A stretch of DNA of 64,000 nt from Sesamum alatum. Lineage: Eukaryota; Streptophyta; Magnoliopsida; Lamiales; Pedaliaceae. Below the pieces are notes generated by a model, which was not told the DNA's origin, made no database searches, and was given only the letters and a program-made list of their open reading frames with translations. Positions 23,636 to 36,828 of the stretch are shown one piece after another. Numbering within the stretch: position 1 is the first letter of the stretch; each line of letters opens with the position of its first letter. Where the stretch lies: positions 21,250,979 through 21,314,978 of the forward strand of contig JACGWO010000011.1 in NCBI GenBank assembly GCA_034509735.1, given 5' to 3'. The position numbers were made by a program, and so were the translations under genes.

Positions 23636-24631
23636 AGTGTAATTGTAATAAAATATTATTTTTGAATTATAATTATTGGATAAAACACTACAAAAAAATG
23701 CGGTAATTGGAACGGTAATAGGAACGATTTTTTTAATATTTGAAACGGTAAATAGATCACTGGATTCATTTGGACAGGTATTAGGAACAATTCAGGAACG
23801 GGAGGCTATCCGTTGCATGGAGAGGCGTCCACAATAATTAGGAACAGGAGAAGGTCAACCGTTCCACTTTAGGAACAGTTGTTGCCATACAATCGTTTTA
23901 CCATTCCTAATTACCTTTGTATGTATTAATTTGTAAGTTTTGCATTTGGAACACCTTGTAAATTATTGGAACGGTCCTATCAAAAGAAATACGAGCAATT
24001 AGGAACACAATTTACAGAAAATAAAAATTTCAAATTTTTTTTTATAATTACAGAAAATATAAAGAATTTTCAGAAATTTTGTTAAAAATTCATAATTGTT
24101 AAAAATTACAAAAAATTCTGAAAATATTTTAAACTTATAGAAAATGAAATTAAAATTTTTAAAATTTGAGAAAATTATCAGAAATTTTCTGAATTTTCAT
24201 AATTTCTGAAATTTTTAGAAAAATTCTGAAATTTTTTTAATTTTAAAGAAAATTACAGAAATTTACAACAATTACAGAAATATTTACAGAAATATACAAT
24301 AATTACAGAAATATTTACATAAATAATTACAGAAATATTTTCAGAAAATTAAAAAAATAACTGAAAATTCACAATAATTACAGAAAATTCACAAAATGTG
24401 CAATAATTACAGAAAATTCACTAATTGCATACAATAACCCTAACATTACATAAATTGCATATATTTACATACTATTACAGTAATTACAACAAAATAACAG
24501 AAAATGCAAAAGAATTGCATAATAACCCCTAATATTACATACACATTTTCAGAAAAAAAAAAAAAAAAAAAAAAAAAACAAAAACAAAAACAAAAACAAA
24601 ACACACAAAAAAGAGGGATTTGGCAGAAACC

Positions 24632-24800
24632 CTACTTGCGGCGACGAAGGAGGCGGATGATCGCAGCGGCCGACTGACGGAGGCGGATGATGGCGGCAGA
24701 TGGTGGCGGTCGAAGGCGGAAGATGGTGGCGGTCGAAGGCGGCGGCTGGCGGATGAGGGCGGCAGCTATGGCGACGAGAGAGAGAGAGAGAGGAGAAAGT
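24632..24800. repeat. GGCGGC/GGCGGAT-rich block with (GA)n
   Basis: Tandem-like copies of GGAGGCGGATGAT and GGTGGCGGTCGAAGGCGG end in a GA run (24776-24792). On the minus strand this is a CT leader followed by a GC-rich start, probably the first exon of a lost CACTA gene. Frames on both strands are open but low in complexity. Confidence 0.55.
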
Positions 24801-26276
24801 GAGAAAAAATCAGTCAAGGGGTCAATTTATATAACTTTTTGGAACGGTCGTATTTTAATTGACCGTTCCTATGACTGGTCCAAATAAAGAAAACGACATC
24901 GTATTCGTTGTAATACGACGTTGTTTTAATACCTTGTACTGATATTGACCTAAATAGGAACGATCACTTAGTAGTATTGTCGTTCCCTTAACCGTTTCCA
25001 ATACTGACCCTTTCTAAATTAACAAATGTCGTCCCCATATCAATTCCAAATACTTTGTATTTGGAACTGTACCAATAGGAACGGTCACATAATAGAACAT
25101 GTGTTCCCAATGCCATTCCTAACGTAAGAAACGATGTCGTTTTTAGACTTGCACAAAATTTGCGTTCTTAATTTCATGTGGACCCGTTCCTATATGTATT
25201 GCAAATTCTTTTTTTTTTATCTTCTTACATAATAACTGTAAATTAAGAAAAATATGTTACGGGCACTCATATGATTCAGGAAAGGTGTGCAATTGGATAT
25301 ACGAAGAATTTGAAGTATATATGAATTTCCAAAAAATAGACATACATTCACAATATGAACTATATCTATATATTTATGTTTGTTGGTATTTCACAGATGT
25401 AACTAGCATCCTATATTTTTGTACTGCACGACATAATCAGACCGTCAAAATTCCAATCAGACCGTTAGATATGATATAACACACACAAGAATACATTATA
25501 TGTAGTTTTGAAATATTTCAGTGTGCGATTCTCGAGATATCGTATTCGGTCAGTATTCATCCTAACGAAAATAGTTGCATCCTTGAATCCGGGTGGCTGA
25601 TTGAAAATCAGACCGTTGAATATCAATTAATATTTTGAAATATTGTATGTGTTTAAAAATGGTGTCGATCCGGCTCACGGATGTTGAGATGTCGATAGAA
25701 TTAGACAAAATACATTATATATGATCTCATTTTGGAACGGACGTAATTGAGTTAGGAACGGTTCATAGCAACTTTCTCTAGGAACGGTCGGCTTTATAAT
25801 AACCGCTCCAAAAGTTGATTCTCCCACCAACTTTTCATTGGGCGCAAAAACTAAAAGTTGGATCTCACTTTCGAACGGTCTACCAATTGGTTTGACCGTT
25901 CCTAATTCGAACTTGGAGTCATTTTTTCAATAGGCGCCAGTTGAAAAGTTGTAACTAGCCTAGGAACAGTCTTAAATTTTCATTGACCGTTCCTAATTCA
26001 AATTTCCCTCTATTATTTTTAAGTAGCCGCCATATTTTCACATTTGTACCTGAAATAGGAACGGTCTCAAACGATCGTATTCAAATTTTCCCAATCTTTT
26101 TTTGTTTGGCGCCTATTCACAAAGTTGTACTTGAATTAGGAACGGTCGTAGTATATAATATCCCTTCCAATTTTTAAATTTTTTTTTTTCTGATTTCTTA
26201 GAATAGTAAAAATACACATCTCTAATAAAATTTTTACAACAAGGTTTATAAAAAATTACAAAAAAATTCAAAAAAT

Positions 26277-28259
26277 TCAATAAGTCTCTTCATCGGACTC
26301 AGCCTTGTCAAAGCTATCTTCATCTTCGGATTGACTGTCTAGCAAGTGCGATGTCCCTGCTCCGTGATCAACGTTTGGTCTCCTTTCGTCCACCTCGAGC
26401 TCGGGCCGATTACATATGATCTTGAAATCCTTCCGTGCATTTAGATTGTCCTTCGTTTTCCCCTTGATGTCCATCACAGTATTGAATATATTATCGAACG
26501 CATTCTTCTCAATATGCATGACATCAAGATTGTGTCGTATCAAATGCGCTCCCCAGTATTCAAGCTCCCAGAAGATTCTTTTCTTTGTCCACTTATGGTC
26601 GACACCGTAGCCTTCCGGTTCACTCAACGGTTATTCGACTGCCACACTAAACGCATCGACACGGGTTCGGATCGGTTCTCCAGACAGCCTCGGACGTGCA
26701 ACCTTCCTCTTGATTTGATTTTTAGTGAAGGTTTTCTTGTTCCTGCGATAAGAATGATCCGATGGTAGGAACTGCCTGTGGCAGTCAAAATAGTATGCCT
26801 GTCGACCGTGTTGTAAATAGAATGCCCGTGTATCCTCCATACAAACTAGACACCCCATAACACCGACGGTACTCCATCCAGACGCCATCCCATAAGCAGG
26901 AAGGTCGTTCACTGTCCACATCAATGCGGCATGCATCATGAATGCCTGGTTTGTCGCAGTATCGTGCGTACGTACACCCACATGCCATAAATTCTGCAAC
27001 TCCTCCATCAAAGGCTCCAAGTAGACATCGATAAGACGTTTCGAATTCGATGGGCCAGGGATCACCATCGTTAGGAACATATACTCAGACTTCATATACA
27101 TTCCCGGTGGGAGATTGTACGGTGTAAGTATCACGGGCCAACATGAGTAAGTTTTACCATACTGGTCGTGCGGTGCAAACTCATCCGTGCACAATCCAAG
27201 TCTAACATTACGAGGCTCAGCTGCAAAATCAGGATATGTCCGGTCAAAACGCTTCCAAACCTCTGTATCGGACGGATTACACATGGATCCTTCCTCCGTC
27301 TGATGACTCGCATGCCAAGGCATATGCTCTGTTGTGGCCTCCGACGCATACAACCTCCGCAGCCGAGGGGTAAGCAGTAGATACCTAAGAATGGCATATG
27401 GGGACTTCTTGCGTTTAGATTTCTGTCCCTGGTGGGCTGGTACCTAGTGTCTCCACATAACTTGCAATATTCCAAATCAATATCGTCCTTCCAGTACAAC
27501 ATGCAGCCATTTTTGCAAGCATCAATCTTTTGAACTGGTAAACCCAATTCTCTTATCAATTTCTTCGTATTGTAATAAATCGGTGGGGAAAGTGTGATCG
27601 CGAGGCATTACAATATCAGCCCACTGGCATAACCGATCATATGTATGCCCGGAAAAACCCCCTTGACGGCAACTAAGAGGTGGTGCAACCGTTCCACAAT
27701 GATTGGTCTGCAACATGAACTATATAAAAAAAACGGTCTGACAAGCCAGACACATAATCATAGGGCCCCAAATCGTAATATGAACTAGGACCCACATCAG
27801 ATGGATAATACCGAGTACCATCATCAGTCCGGTCCCTCCTGGTTGTACGAAGACCAGAAAGACGGCCCAGCGGCATCGATTACCATCCTCTGCGCTCAAT
27901 CCATCTGAGCCGCATCACTCAAATGCGAATTACCCTCCTCCTAAACGGGTGGCGTTTGCTGCTGCTACACAGGGGGCTGTCAATGCTTCAAAGTATTTCT
28001 GCACCCTCTCCTCACCATGTGAAGTCTAATTATAATACTCTGGCATAAATCCTTTCATACACAAATTAAAATTTACCTCGTCTGGTGTTTTGAGCTGTTC
28101 GTTTTTGCACTTCCGACAGGGACACTTAATCTTGTCCCCATCCATATATACACGTTGAGACTGGACCCATTCTAAAAATATTATAACACCATCTTCAAAC
28201 TCCGGCGTCACACCCAGGACGTCTCGATCATACATCCATTTCCTCAACTGTCTTAACAT
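26277..28259 (-). pseudogene. TnpD-type CACTA transposase (transposase_21), broken
   Basis: In order on the minus strand: a transposase-associated domain (28259-28026) with MDGDKIKCPCRKCKN; linker pieces in shifting frames (27876-27522); a zinc-binding-like part with ACKNGCMLYWKDD and CKLCGDTRY (27559-about 27400); and the main domain (about 27353-26277) with EEGSM, FDRTYPDFA, TYSCWPVIL, YNLPPGM, WTVNDLPAYGM, NKKTFTK and LIRHNLDVMHIEKN. Lesions: TAG at 28026-28028 where the family usually has Trp in the PEYYNW context, with open sequence after it; frameshifts near 27870, 27690, 27540 and 27370; TAA at 26631-26633. The C-terminal half of the usual protein is missing, replaced by an acidic tail ending at 26277. 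Confidence 0.85.
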
Positions 28260-29159
28260 GATTGGTCCTACGTATAATTCGCAACAGTACGTAATTAAAT
28301 GACGAGAATATATTATATATATAACTAACAATTATAGAATTTTGCATACTTACCTAGCAAAACACCTATCAATATCAATGCAAAATTGGCGCAAGTAATT
28401 GATATGTTCGATTTTCCGTATAAAGAATCAACAGGGGGAGTTACAACAAAATGGGTTGGAGAGTAATTATAAGAACAATGAGAAAGAAGGGGGACATATA
28501 TATAGAACATATTGGAACGGGCATTGGAATATTATTTGGAACACAAAACTAGCCGCTGAAATATAACCGTTGTTCCAACTTTAGGAACGGTCGCAGGTAC
28601 GGTTATAGATACGGTAATCGTACCGTTGTAATATGGCCGTTAGGGCATATTAGGAACGGTATGAGGCACACAAAATACGACCGTTCCTAATTGGAGCACA
28701 ATTGGGAACGATAATTGTAACAATATTGTATTTCCTATGTATACCCACTATTTGGAACCGTCATTGCATTACATTTTTGCTCATGGCGTAAAAGGGTCTC
28801 ATATAGCACTACATATTGGAACGGTCAAGCAACCGGTCCAAATAGAATCGGTGTTTGGAACACATAAAGGAACGGTCAGTGTTCTAGGTGGCGAAACCAT
28901 TCCCACTTTCACACATGTGTTCCAAATGAAATATCAAAATATATCCGGTCCTTTTTAAGAATGGTAAAAGGTTTACATATTGGCACACATATGTTGGCAC
29001 ATATATAGGAATGGTCGTGCCGTTCCTATTCGTTTGTACTACAATTAACTCGAAAGTGACGTCATCAACGGTTTTCCATTCCACAACAGAATAGGAACGG
29101 TCATTGGAATGGTCCACTATATCCGTTCCAATTCCCGCATTTTTTTTGTAGTGAAAAGT

Positions 29160-29552
29160 AGTCGTATGTGAATAAAAAAGCTAGTCATTTTTTTGTATTA
29201 TTTTTGCAACCTATATATGGGGTGAGGTGTACACCATTGTTGCATCTACTTCGGAAAGTACTTCATCTAGTACTTCAAGAAATAGATACAATAATGATAC
29301 TGACCTCATTCCGTATACAAAAAGTAAAAAATGACTACAAGTTCACACTAGAATGGAAGGGGGTTAGTTATTAATAAAACATTATCTAAGAGGGTGTAAG
29401 TGTAACTTTAAAAACTTTTTTGATCGAAAGTATAATTTCATATTTTTTTATGGGACCTAAGTGTAATCAACCCTGATTTTGTTTCTTTAAACAGAATCCA
29501 AATAGAGGTAAGATTTAACAAGTACAACATAAATATTATTTTATGATATACT
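29160..29552. other. Spacer with one arm of a GGGTTAATTACAC MITE
   Basis: 29385-29473 is a right arm (GGGTGTAAGTGTAACTTT ... CTAAGTGTAATCAACCC) without a left arm nearby. CACTA element B may have separated it from a partner, but none was found. The rest is unrecognised. Confidence 0.45.
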
Positions 29553-30090
29553 TGTTGGAAAATAGTAAGTGATAAATTAAAATATAAATTTTAATTAATA
29601 AATGCACTTTTATCATATTAAATCGTAACAAGTAATTGGTTACAATGTGGAATAGCTCATCAAGCGTAAATGATGGTTAATGGCGCCCAATCAACAGCAA
29701 CAACCTCCAATCAACTAAATATATGTCGATCTTTAAAATGATGTATTCTTCGATTAAAGTGATGTGTCTATTATTATGAAACGATGCGTCATTTGAACGA
29801 AATGATGCATTCAAGTGGACATGTCTGTTAAAGAGCACGCGTCCAACATTTATAAATACCCCCCATTTCATTTCACTCTATCAATTCGAAAAATAATTTA
29901 GAGTATTTCAAAGTGCTTTGCAAGAATTAGCATTTTGTCTTTTATTAAAAGAGTTTCAAAATAGTTTCTGGTTCAACGTTTCTCAAGATTTGTACTACTG
30001 CTATTTTGAGAATATTATGTCGTTATATTTTGGGGACAATTGTCAACGAGCTACTATGATTTTAGAGAGAAAGAGTTTAACACTTTTCTC
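29553..30090 (+). mobile_element. Copia-like LTR remnant (TGTTGGAAAATAG)
   Basis: Starts TGTTGGAAAATAGTAAGTG. It carries a likely promoter TATAAATACCCCCC (about 29850-29863) and continues with CATTTCATTTCACT and TTTCAAAGTGCTTTGCAAG. The same series runs on the minus strand from 53663 downward. No primer-binding site, gag or pol follows. The open frame at 29918-30130 has no known motif. Confidence 0.5.
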
Positions 30091-30898
30091 GAATTTTTTT
30101 AAACAATATTACCACATTATCTTAGTTTAATTTTCGAACATCAATTTAATAATTTTTCTTTCCAATTGTACACTATGATTAACCAAATAAAGTATTTATA
30201 GCCGAAGAACTGAATGTGAATATATTCACATTATAGCGTAATAATATGTAAAGCTTTTCAAGGATATGTTACTAGAAAATTTGATTCCACCGTTGAATAT
30301 CAATCTCAGATTCTTGGAAATCTTCACAACTTTTCTCCCTAAAATGCTCCAAATTGTTTTAAATATACAAGAAAATTAATATCGCCACACTACCAAAAAA
30401 TAATAATAATAACAAAAAAAGAAAAAATTGAGGACTATGAAATAAATTTTAATTTTATATTATAACTAATTATATATATCAAGTGACAAAAAAATTTACT
30501 TTTTATCACAATATTGAAATTTCATAGTCTTAATAGGGACAATTATTAGAAGTTGTCACAAAAAATAATGAGTAACAATAAAGTTATATATAAAGTTGTC
30601 AGTAAAACAATTAATGATAACTATGTACATAGTGACGACTAAGTGACAACCTAAAGAATATTTGGCAGAACTTATAAATTATTTAAAACATCTTATAGGC
30701 TCTTTAAACACTATAAAACTATTTGGCATCTTTTTTAAAAAAATTTATAAGATTTCAAAATAAGATGTTTAAAATCTTATAAGTTGCTTAAAAAAATGTA
30801 AGCTCAACCCATCCTTTTTTATAAGATCTTTTGAATTCTTTAAACGTAACATCTAATAAACAAAAACACTCTCACAATTGTTAGCATTTCACTTTTAA

Positions 30899-32585
30899 GG
30901 GAAAATTGCAATTTTGGTACTGTAAGTATGGAGGATAGCTCCACTAAAAAAAAGAAAAAAGAATGTATGGGGGATATATAGCAATTTTAGTCTTGTGTGG
31001 ATCCATTTTAGCAATTTCTCCTCAAGTTTCTAGAATTTCACACATTGAGGATAAAAGTGGTCTGAATTTGCTAAATGGTTGAAAAAGTGCACCAAATTAA
31101 GCTGGTCATGTTCATGTTGCACTTTTTAGGTCATTTTAGCGAATTCGACTATTTTTGTCCTCAATGTGAGAAAGTTTTAGAAGAATAACCGCTACATATG
31201 GTCCCTTAAGTTTTCGTTAAGAATCACTTTAGTTCCTCAAGTTCATTTCTTGACTTTAGTATCCCCGAACTTTATTTTTTTTGTCTAAATTTGGTCCCTC
31301 TGACCATTTTTTGGCAAAAATGTGGTTGAAACTCGACTTTTTAGATGGTAAAATGATCAATTAAGTTTGATTTTCTTACTTGTCCCTTCGGTTTATGAAA
31401 AGGTCAAATTAGTCCTTTTTTAGGCAAGAAACCAATTTTTTTTTATATATATTTTTGTATGTTGAATATGATATAATTATCTTGTGTGAATAATGAAAAT
31501 TTTGAACTCTTATCAACATAATAATAACATATTACTTAACTTAAAATAAATCAGTCTCTCTCTCTTTTTCATTCTCAGAAGTTACAAAAAGAAACTTATG
31601 AATAAATTTTACAAAAGTTATCGTATATGAAAATATAGCTAAAAAAATCTAAATCAGTAATCTTTTATCTTAGGAGTTAAAGATAAATCTAAAAAAACTA
31701 AATCTTAACAATGTTATTAAATATTACCAGTTAGGGTTTTGAACAAAAAATTGGCGGAATGTACATTTTAACTAGATTATTTGATGGATTCATATATATA
31801 TATATATATACACATATATATAATTCATTGTTAAGAGATTTTTATAGAACTTTTTCGAATGGAACTATATATTTAGAAAAAACCTCTTGAAATAAATCAC
31901 ATATATATATATATGAAATCCATCAAAATCTAAATCAAAAGTATATTCAATCAACTTTCTATTCGAAACTCCAAATATTTAATGAATATTTTTTAAGGTT
32001 TAATTTTTTAGGCATATCTCTAACACTTAAGATAAAAACATTACTAACTTAGACTTTTTTTTATTAAATTTTCAAATTAGATAAGTTTTATAAAAAAAAT
32101 TAATTCATTATTTTGATTTTTTTAACTACTGGAAATGAAAAAAAGAAAAAAGAAAAAGAGACCACTTATTTTAAGTTAAGCAATATGTCATTATTATATT
32201 CACAAGAATTCAAAGTTTTCATTATTCACACAAGATAATTACATCATGTTCAATATACAAAAACATAAAAGAATTATTTTTTCAGTAAAAAAATAACTAA
32301 TTTGATAATTTTACAAACTTAAGGGACTAAAGTGAAAAATAAACCTAAATTGACCATTTTACCCTAAAAAAGTCAATTCCAATCAGATTTTCATCGAAAA
32401 ATGGTCAGAGGGACCAAAGAGACAAAAACTAAAGTTTAGGGATGTTAAAGTCAATAAATAAATTTGGGGGACTAAAGTGATTCTAAACGAAACTGAAGGG
32501 ATTAAATGTAGCATTTACCCTTTTTAACATTATAGGACAAAATTGTTAAAATGACTTCGTACAGAACTAAAATTGAAATTTCCTC
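30899..32585. mobile_element. MULE-type foldback split by a palindrome
   Basis: Left end GGGAAAATTGCAATTTTGG and right end CTAAAATTGAAATTTCC are inverted. Flanks TCACTTTTA/CCACTTTTA match at 8 of 9 bases. The original foldback (ATTGAGGATAAAAGTGG ... ACTATTTTTGTCCTCAAT) was interrupted at about 31186 and resumes at about 32517. Confidence 0.55.
31187..32516. mobile_element. 1.3-kb palindromic foldback element
   Basis: Two arms of about 650 bp, inverted along their length. GCTACATATGGTCCCTTAAG matches the complement of the right end. GGTCCCTCTGACCATTTTT faces AAAAATGGTCAGAGGGACC. TGATATAATTATCTTGTGTG faces CACACAAGATAATTACATCA, and ATATTACTTAACTTAAAATAA faces its inverse. The centre is near 31850. 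No open frame of note. Confidence 0.75.
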
Positions 32586-33060
32586 CACTTTTATTCTTCA
32601 TGTAATTATTCTTTTCCCCAAGAAACAAAAATATCTATTTATATGATTTTAATTCTAATAATTTGATGGCTTTTCGGGTCTTTATTATCATACAAGGAGT
32701 TGATTGTGCCAAACATTCTAACATCTTTAACCGCTAGCATCTTATTTATTCAAACAGTTTAAGAGTTTGTTTTCAAAATAAGATTTGATATTTTTAAACT
32801 CTTAAAACATCTTATATGATATAAGATCTTATAAGACGTTTCAAATAAATTTACCCAAATACCCTCCTAGTCACATAATTGTGTCACTAATTGCCTAAAA
32901 AAAAGACAACTTGCACACAAATTTTTCAAAAATAATTAAATTGCCTCGGAATCAAAATTATTGTCACTTAACATATATCTTTAATAACAACTTTAGTATC
33001 GTAACTTGATATTCTTTTTACTAAAATATATTATTTTTTATTAGTTTAGTGCCATAGGAA

Positions 33061-34610
33061 TAATTTATAAGTGTCAAGTTGTTCATTGGTACATTAATCA
33101 ATTCACATGAAAAATAAAGTTGAGGCTTCAAAGTGAACAATCAAATCTAGGATTCCTTCATTGTATCGCACACTAATATTCCAAATGCGACAGCATTTTT
33201 CATATTTATATTGAAACTAGATTCACAAGTTTCAAAGTATATAGCATGTTAAATTACATCCAACTTCCGTAAAATTTGGCATAATTATAAATACTCATTT
33301 GTTGTTGAGAAATATCAATGTCCCATGATGTTTGATGAATTATGTAATCATTGAATGTCTGAAATTGTCGACTTTGCCCTTAATGTATTTTTAGAAAAAA
33401 ACTAAAAAATTATAAAAAAATTGGACGAGGTTTATGGAAATTTTGAAATATCAAAGAAAATATTCCACTTAATCCATAAAAAAAAATTCAAAAAATTCTG
33501 AAAAAGAAGTAAAATTATCATGATTCATAGTCCACAAGAACATTTGGTTCAATGACCAGAAAAAATGAATGGAAACACAATGGAGATTCAGGATTGGACT
33601 AGTTGTTCAACGACCATTAAAATTAGGGTGATATTAGTAATTTTTCAAATAATGATGTAGTAATTGTAATTATACTAAAATTCAGGGAGCTCGTTGGACT
33701 TTGTCGATATATATATATATATATCCCTTTGTTTGCTCTATGTCTTCGAATAATTTATTATATCCATTCATTTGTAAAGACTCTAAATAAATTCGGATTG
33801 GTTCTTCTACCAAATTCTATTGTACTTTTTACTCATTTAAAATTACATTATTACATAAATACAAAGATTACATTAATTTATTGTATTTAATAATTTTTTT
33901 ATATATATTATATGTATATGTTTATTAAATAATCAAAAATAAGAATTGTTTACAAGCATGGAAACATACACCGCCACTTCTGTTAATATATTTATGGTAT
34001 GCTTGGATAGACGAATTTAAAATTTATAACAAAAAGATTTATTGTATTTATTTGAATAATTTTATATTATAAAGGAGCTCGAATCTTTCAATTATCATTT
34101 TGAGTTATATTTAGAAGTATCGTGATAGATTTCATTTTTTTTAGTGAATTAGTTACAACTATATCAATAATTAATATATCAGTTATTAATAACAATTATC
34201 TAAAATCAATATCCAATAATTATTATTACAGTAAATTGACTACTAATATAAAAGTATACCAACATTAACAAATTGATGAAATTTGGACCCATGACCTCAT
34301 GGTTATGAGACCTCATCTTCGTTAAACCTCGTGGCAATTTCAAATTCATTCATGAGTGCATTTGGATTGATGGATTTGAAATTACTCCTAATAATAAATC
34401 TTTTAAATTTGTCTGGATCTTATTAAATTCAATGAATTTGAAATCTTCCAACTCTATTTTTGAAATATATTTTATTAAATATTAATGAATTTTAAATTCT
34501 TTTGATATGGGATCATCTGATTAAAATCCAAATTTATCAATCTAAATGTATCCTAACATATCGAACAATAATTATAAACTCCATATTCCATCAATATTAG
34601 CTTAAAAAGA
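33061..34610. other. AT-rich spacer with SINE-like and foldback traces
   Basis: 33285-33690 has GGCATAATTATAAATACTC and, near the right side, AATTGTAATTATACTAAAATT, which are traces of the AATTATAAATA foldback family. On the minus strand 34340-34265 reads GGTCATGGGTCCAAATTTC, a B-box-like sequence similar to 36862-36880, but no full SINE is defined. No gene is seen. Confidence 0.4.
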
Positions 34611-34924
34611 CACTAAAAAAAAAAAAAGTACTATTGACTATCTTTTTAATAGCTATAGCTAAAATTCACGGTAAATAATTATTATTAGCTACGATTAAAT
34701 AAAAATCGATGAAAAAATTAATTTTTCCATTATGATAAACTTATTTACTGCAGTTAAGAGTCGTGATAAAAAAACATTCGTCAGCCATGGCATATGTTTT
34801 AGCCATCCTTGTAAAAGTCACGATCGACAACTATTGCGTAATCGTAGTCAATGACTATTTATCACAATTATTTAGTATTAACTATGATAATTAGCAATAA
34901 TTAAATGTTATATTTCTTGTAGCG
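34611..34924. mobile_element. CACTA-type MITE (AGA duplication)
   Basis: Begins CACTAAAAAAAAAAAAG and ends ATTTCTTGTAGCG, flanked by AGA on both sides (34608-34610, 34925-34927). The body has AATAATTATTATTAGC and GCCATGGCA motifs typical of the family in this window. Confidence 0.7.
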
Positions 34925-35243
34925 AGAAAAGATACCTCTTTGAAATAATCGGTTGATAAAATATTTTTTCCTCGGATAATCCAAATTTAGTATTAATGGA
35001 CTAGGACAGGCTTGCTAGTTTCTTTCAAAAACATATCGAACAATATAATATAAGACTAGCCCATATTCGAACCGCCCATTGCACGAATCAAACTGATTCA
35101 TGTCCCACTTTCAAACACTGTAAAAAAAAGAAACAAAGAATTATTGTCCGTATTATAAATTATCACAATTTAAAAATTATGATAATTTAATACTTTTTAC
35201 CATAACAAATAAAATAAAGTGAAAACTTAAATATTAATCATTA

Positions 35244-35878
35244 GGGTTAATTACACTGACCTCCCCTGCTACTATGAGAATATACAAATTCCTCCTCTTA
35301 CTATGAAAATTACAGATTGCCCCCTCTAACTTATATGTGTTAGTCAAATTTAATGGTATATGCTTAAATTATCATTTTGCCCTCCATTTATAAAACTAAA
35401 AATAATTCAATAAATTTGAAAATAAAAGTGAACTAAAATATCTTCAAGTATTTTTTTCCCCAAAATATAAGCTTTATTTTCTATAAAATAATATAATTTC
35501 AACAAAATTTACAAGTTTTAATGATTGTTAGGAATAAAAATTAATGTCACAACCTACACATACACAATATATGATTAAAAAATATTATAAAATAATATAC
35601 TAAAAGTTACAAGTATACACCCTTTTTAAATTTAAAAATAACAAATTACTCTTAAGGGGTATTTAAGTCATAAAAAATAGAGTTATTCAGGTTAAGGGTA
35701 TAATAGGAAGTTTAGACCAATTTTTTTTATGACATCAGCAATATCCATTAAGTTGACTAACAGAAGGGGCAATTTGTAAGGTGTATATCTTTGAAAGGGA
35801 AGTTTATATAATTTTGATAGTAAGAGGGGGGAATTTGTATATTCTCATAGTAGTAGGGGAGGTTAGTGTAATTAACCC
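35244..35878. mobile_element. MULE-type MITE with exact 9-bp duplication
   Basis: Starts GGGTTAATTACACTGACC and ends GGTTAGTGTAATTAACCC, flanked by TAATCATTA at 35235-35243 and 35879-35887. The arms extend inward (CTACTATGAGAATATACAAA and its complement) for about 90 bp or more. It shares ends with the 22241 and 62573 copies but not their interior. Confidence 0.85.
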
Positions 35879-35894
35879 TAATCATTATTAATTG

Positions 35895-36185
35895 ATATTA
35901 ACTACAAGAAAGTAACTTAATAGCTAGAAAAAAATTGATACTAGAATCATCGCCGAGCTAATTAGTAAGTAAAATTTTTGTTGCTAATATATATACACTA
36001 TTTAATAAGTATTTTACACATTTCCTTGCTAAATTCGTTAACAAGAAAATTTTCGTTGCTAAATGAATCAGCAAGTAAATGTTTTATATTAAATAATGCA
36101 AATTAGCATCGAGAAGTTACTTACTAATTAGTTTGATGCTAATTTTTTTTTTTTTTTTTGATATTAAACAATTTTTTTGTAGTGA
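35895..36185. mobile_element. Foldback MITE related to 3298-3910
   Basis: Left TTAACTACAAGAAAGTAACT and GAGCTAATTAGTAAGTAAAAT; right ACTTACTAATTAG and TTTTTTTGTAGTGA. The uninterrupted copy helps to show where the 3389-3711 insertion occurred in its relative. Confidence 0.5.
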
Positions 36186-36828
36186 TTTGTTAAGATTTTA
36201 GTTATGTTCAAACCATCCCTTGTCATAATTAATCTTTAGTTATGATTATAAATTTTTTGGTCTCGTCTGAAAAACAACTGCTAATAATATGTAACCGTAG
36301 TAATTAATATTCATTGCAATTTTTCACTTTAACCTAGGTTAAATTAATAAGTCATAACAAGTATTATATTTTTTTTTCTAATAGAAGGAACTTCAAATCT
36401 TTCTACTCTTCCTATTGGATTTTGTATTTCAAATCTTATTACATATCTTTATTTCTATGTATTTATTATATGTACAAATTTTTTCCTTAAATTAAATAAA
36501 TAATACGTAATATTTGCACACATCGCGTGTACATATTAATGAAATAAAAAAATTCGACGGAATTTGAAATAAAACATTCGGTGGCTCACTGCACCTGGTT
36601 TTTTTCCAAAACAATGATTGTACAATAATGCACCACTACCTACGTACAACTTAATTAGATTATTACACAAAAAGATAACATAGAAAAGCTCAATTGGCAT
36701 ATGAAAAGTATAGCTAGTGGGAGAGGGGGATCACATGCAGGGATCAAGCAGGTGAAAGGAAGCATCCTACCACACATAATTTTTTTTTGAAAAATTATAA
36801 TTTTAGTTTTGTAACGATACCTAATTTA

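Larger units (their letters stand above)
23686..29153 (-). mobile_element. CACTA (En/Spm) element B with dead transposase
   Basis: Starts CACTACAAAAAAATGCGG and ends CCGCATTTTTTTTGTAGTG, 5.47 kb, with AAA directly flanking both ends (23683-23685, 29154-29156). The subterminal 1 kb at each side is packed with AGGAACGGTC/GACCGTTCC repeats. Its coding strand is minus: a TnpD-type transposase remnant at 26277-28259. Towards the left end come a GGCGGC-rich block with GA repeat (24640-24800) and AT-rich TTTCAGAAATTT DNA. It cannot code for a full transposase, so it would need a relative elsewhere to move. Confidence 0.9.
30400..33060. mobile_element. Outer foldback of a nested stack (tentative)
   Basis: 30660-30870 (ACATCTTATAGGCTCTTTAAA, ATAAGATGTTTAAAATCTTAT) and 32690-32870 (its inverted relatives) face each other across the elements at 30899-32585. 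Blocks with GTCAC/GTGAC and GACAACTT lie further out (30540-30650, 32880-33000). Outer limits are not defined. Confidence 0.4.

Noticed and set aside
24620..24887. Gly/Arg-rich and Pro-rich frames
   Set aside because: Low-complexity translation of the GGCGGC block. It may be a remnant first exon but cannot be supported as a gene.
27168..27380. Plus-strand frame in the transposase region
   Set aside because: Shadow of the minus-strand transposase remnant.
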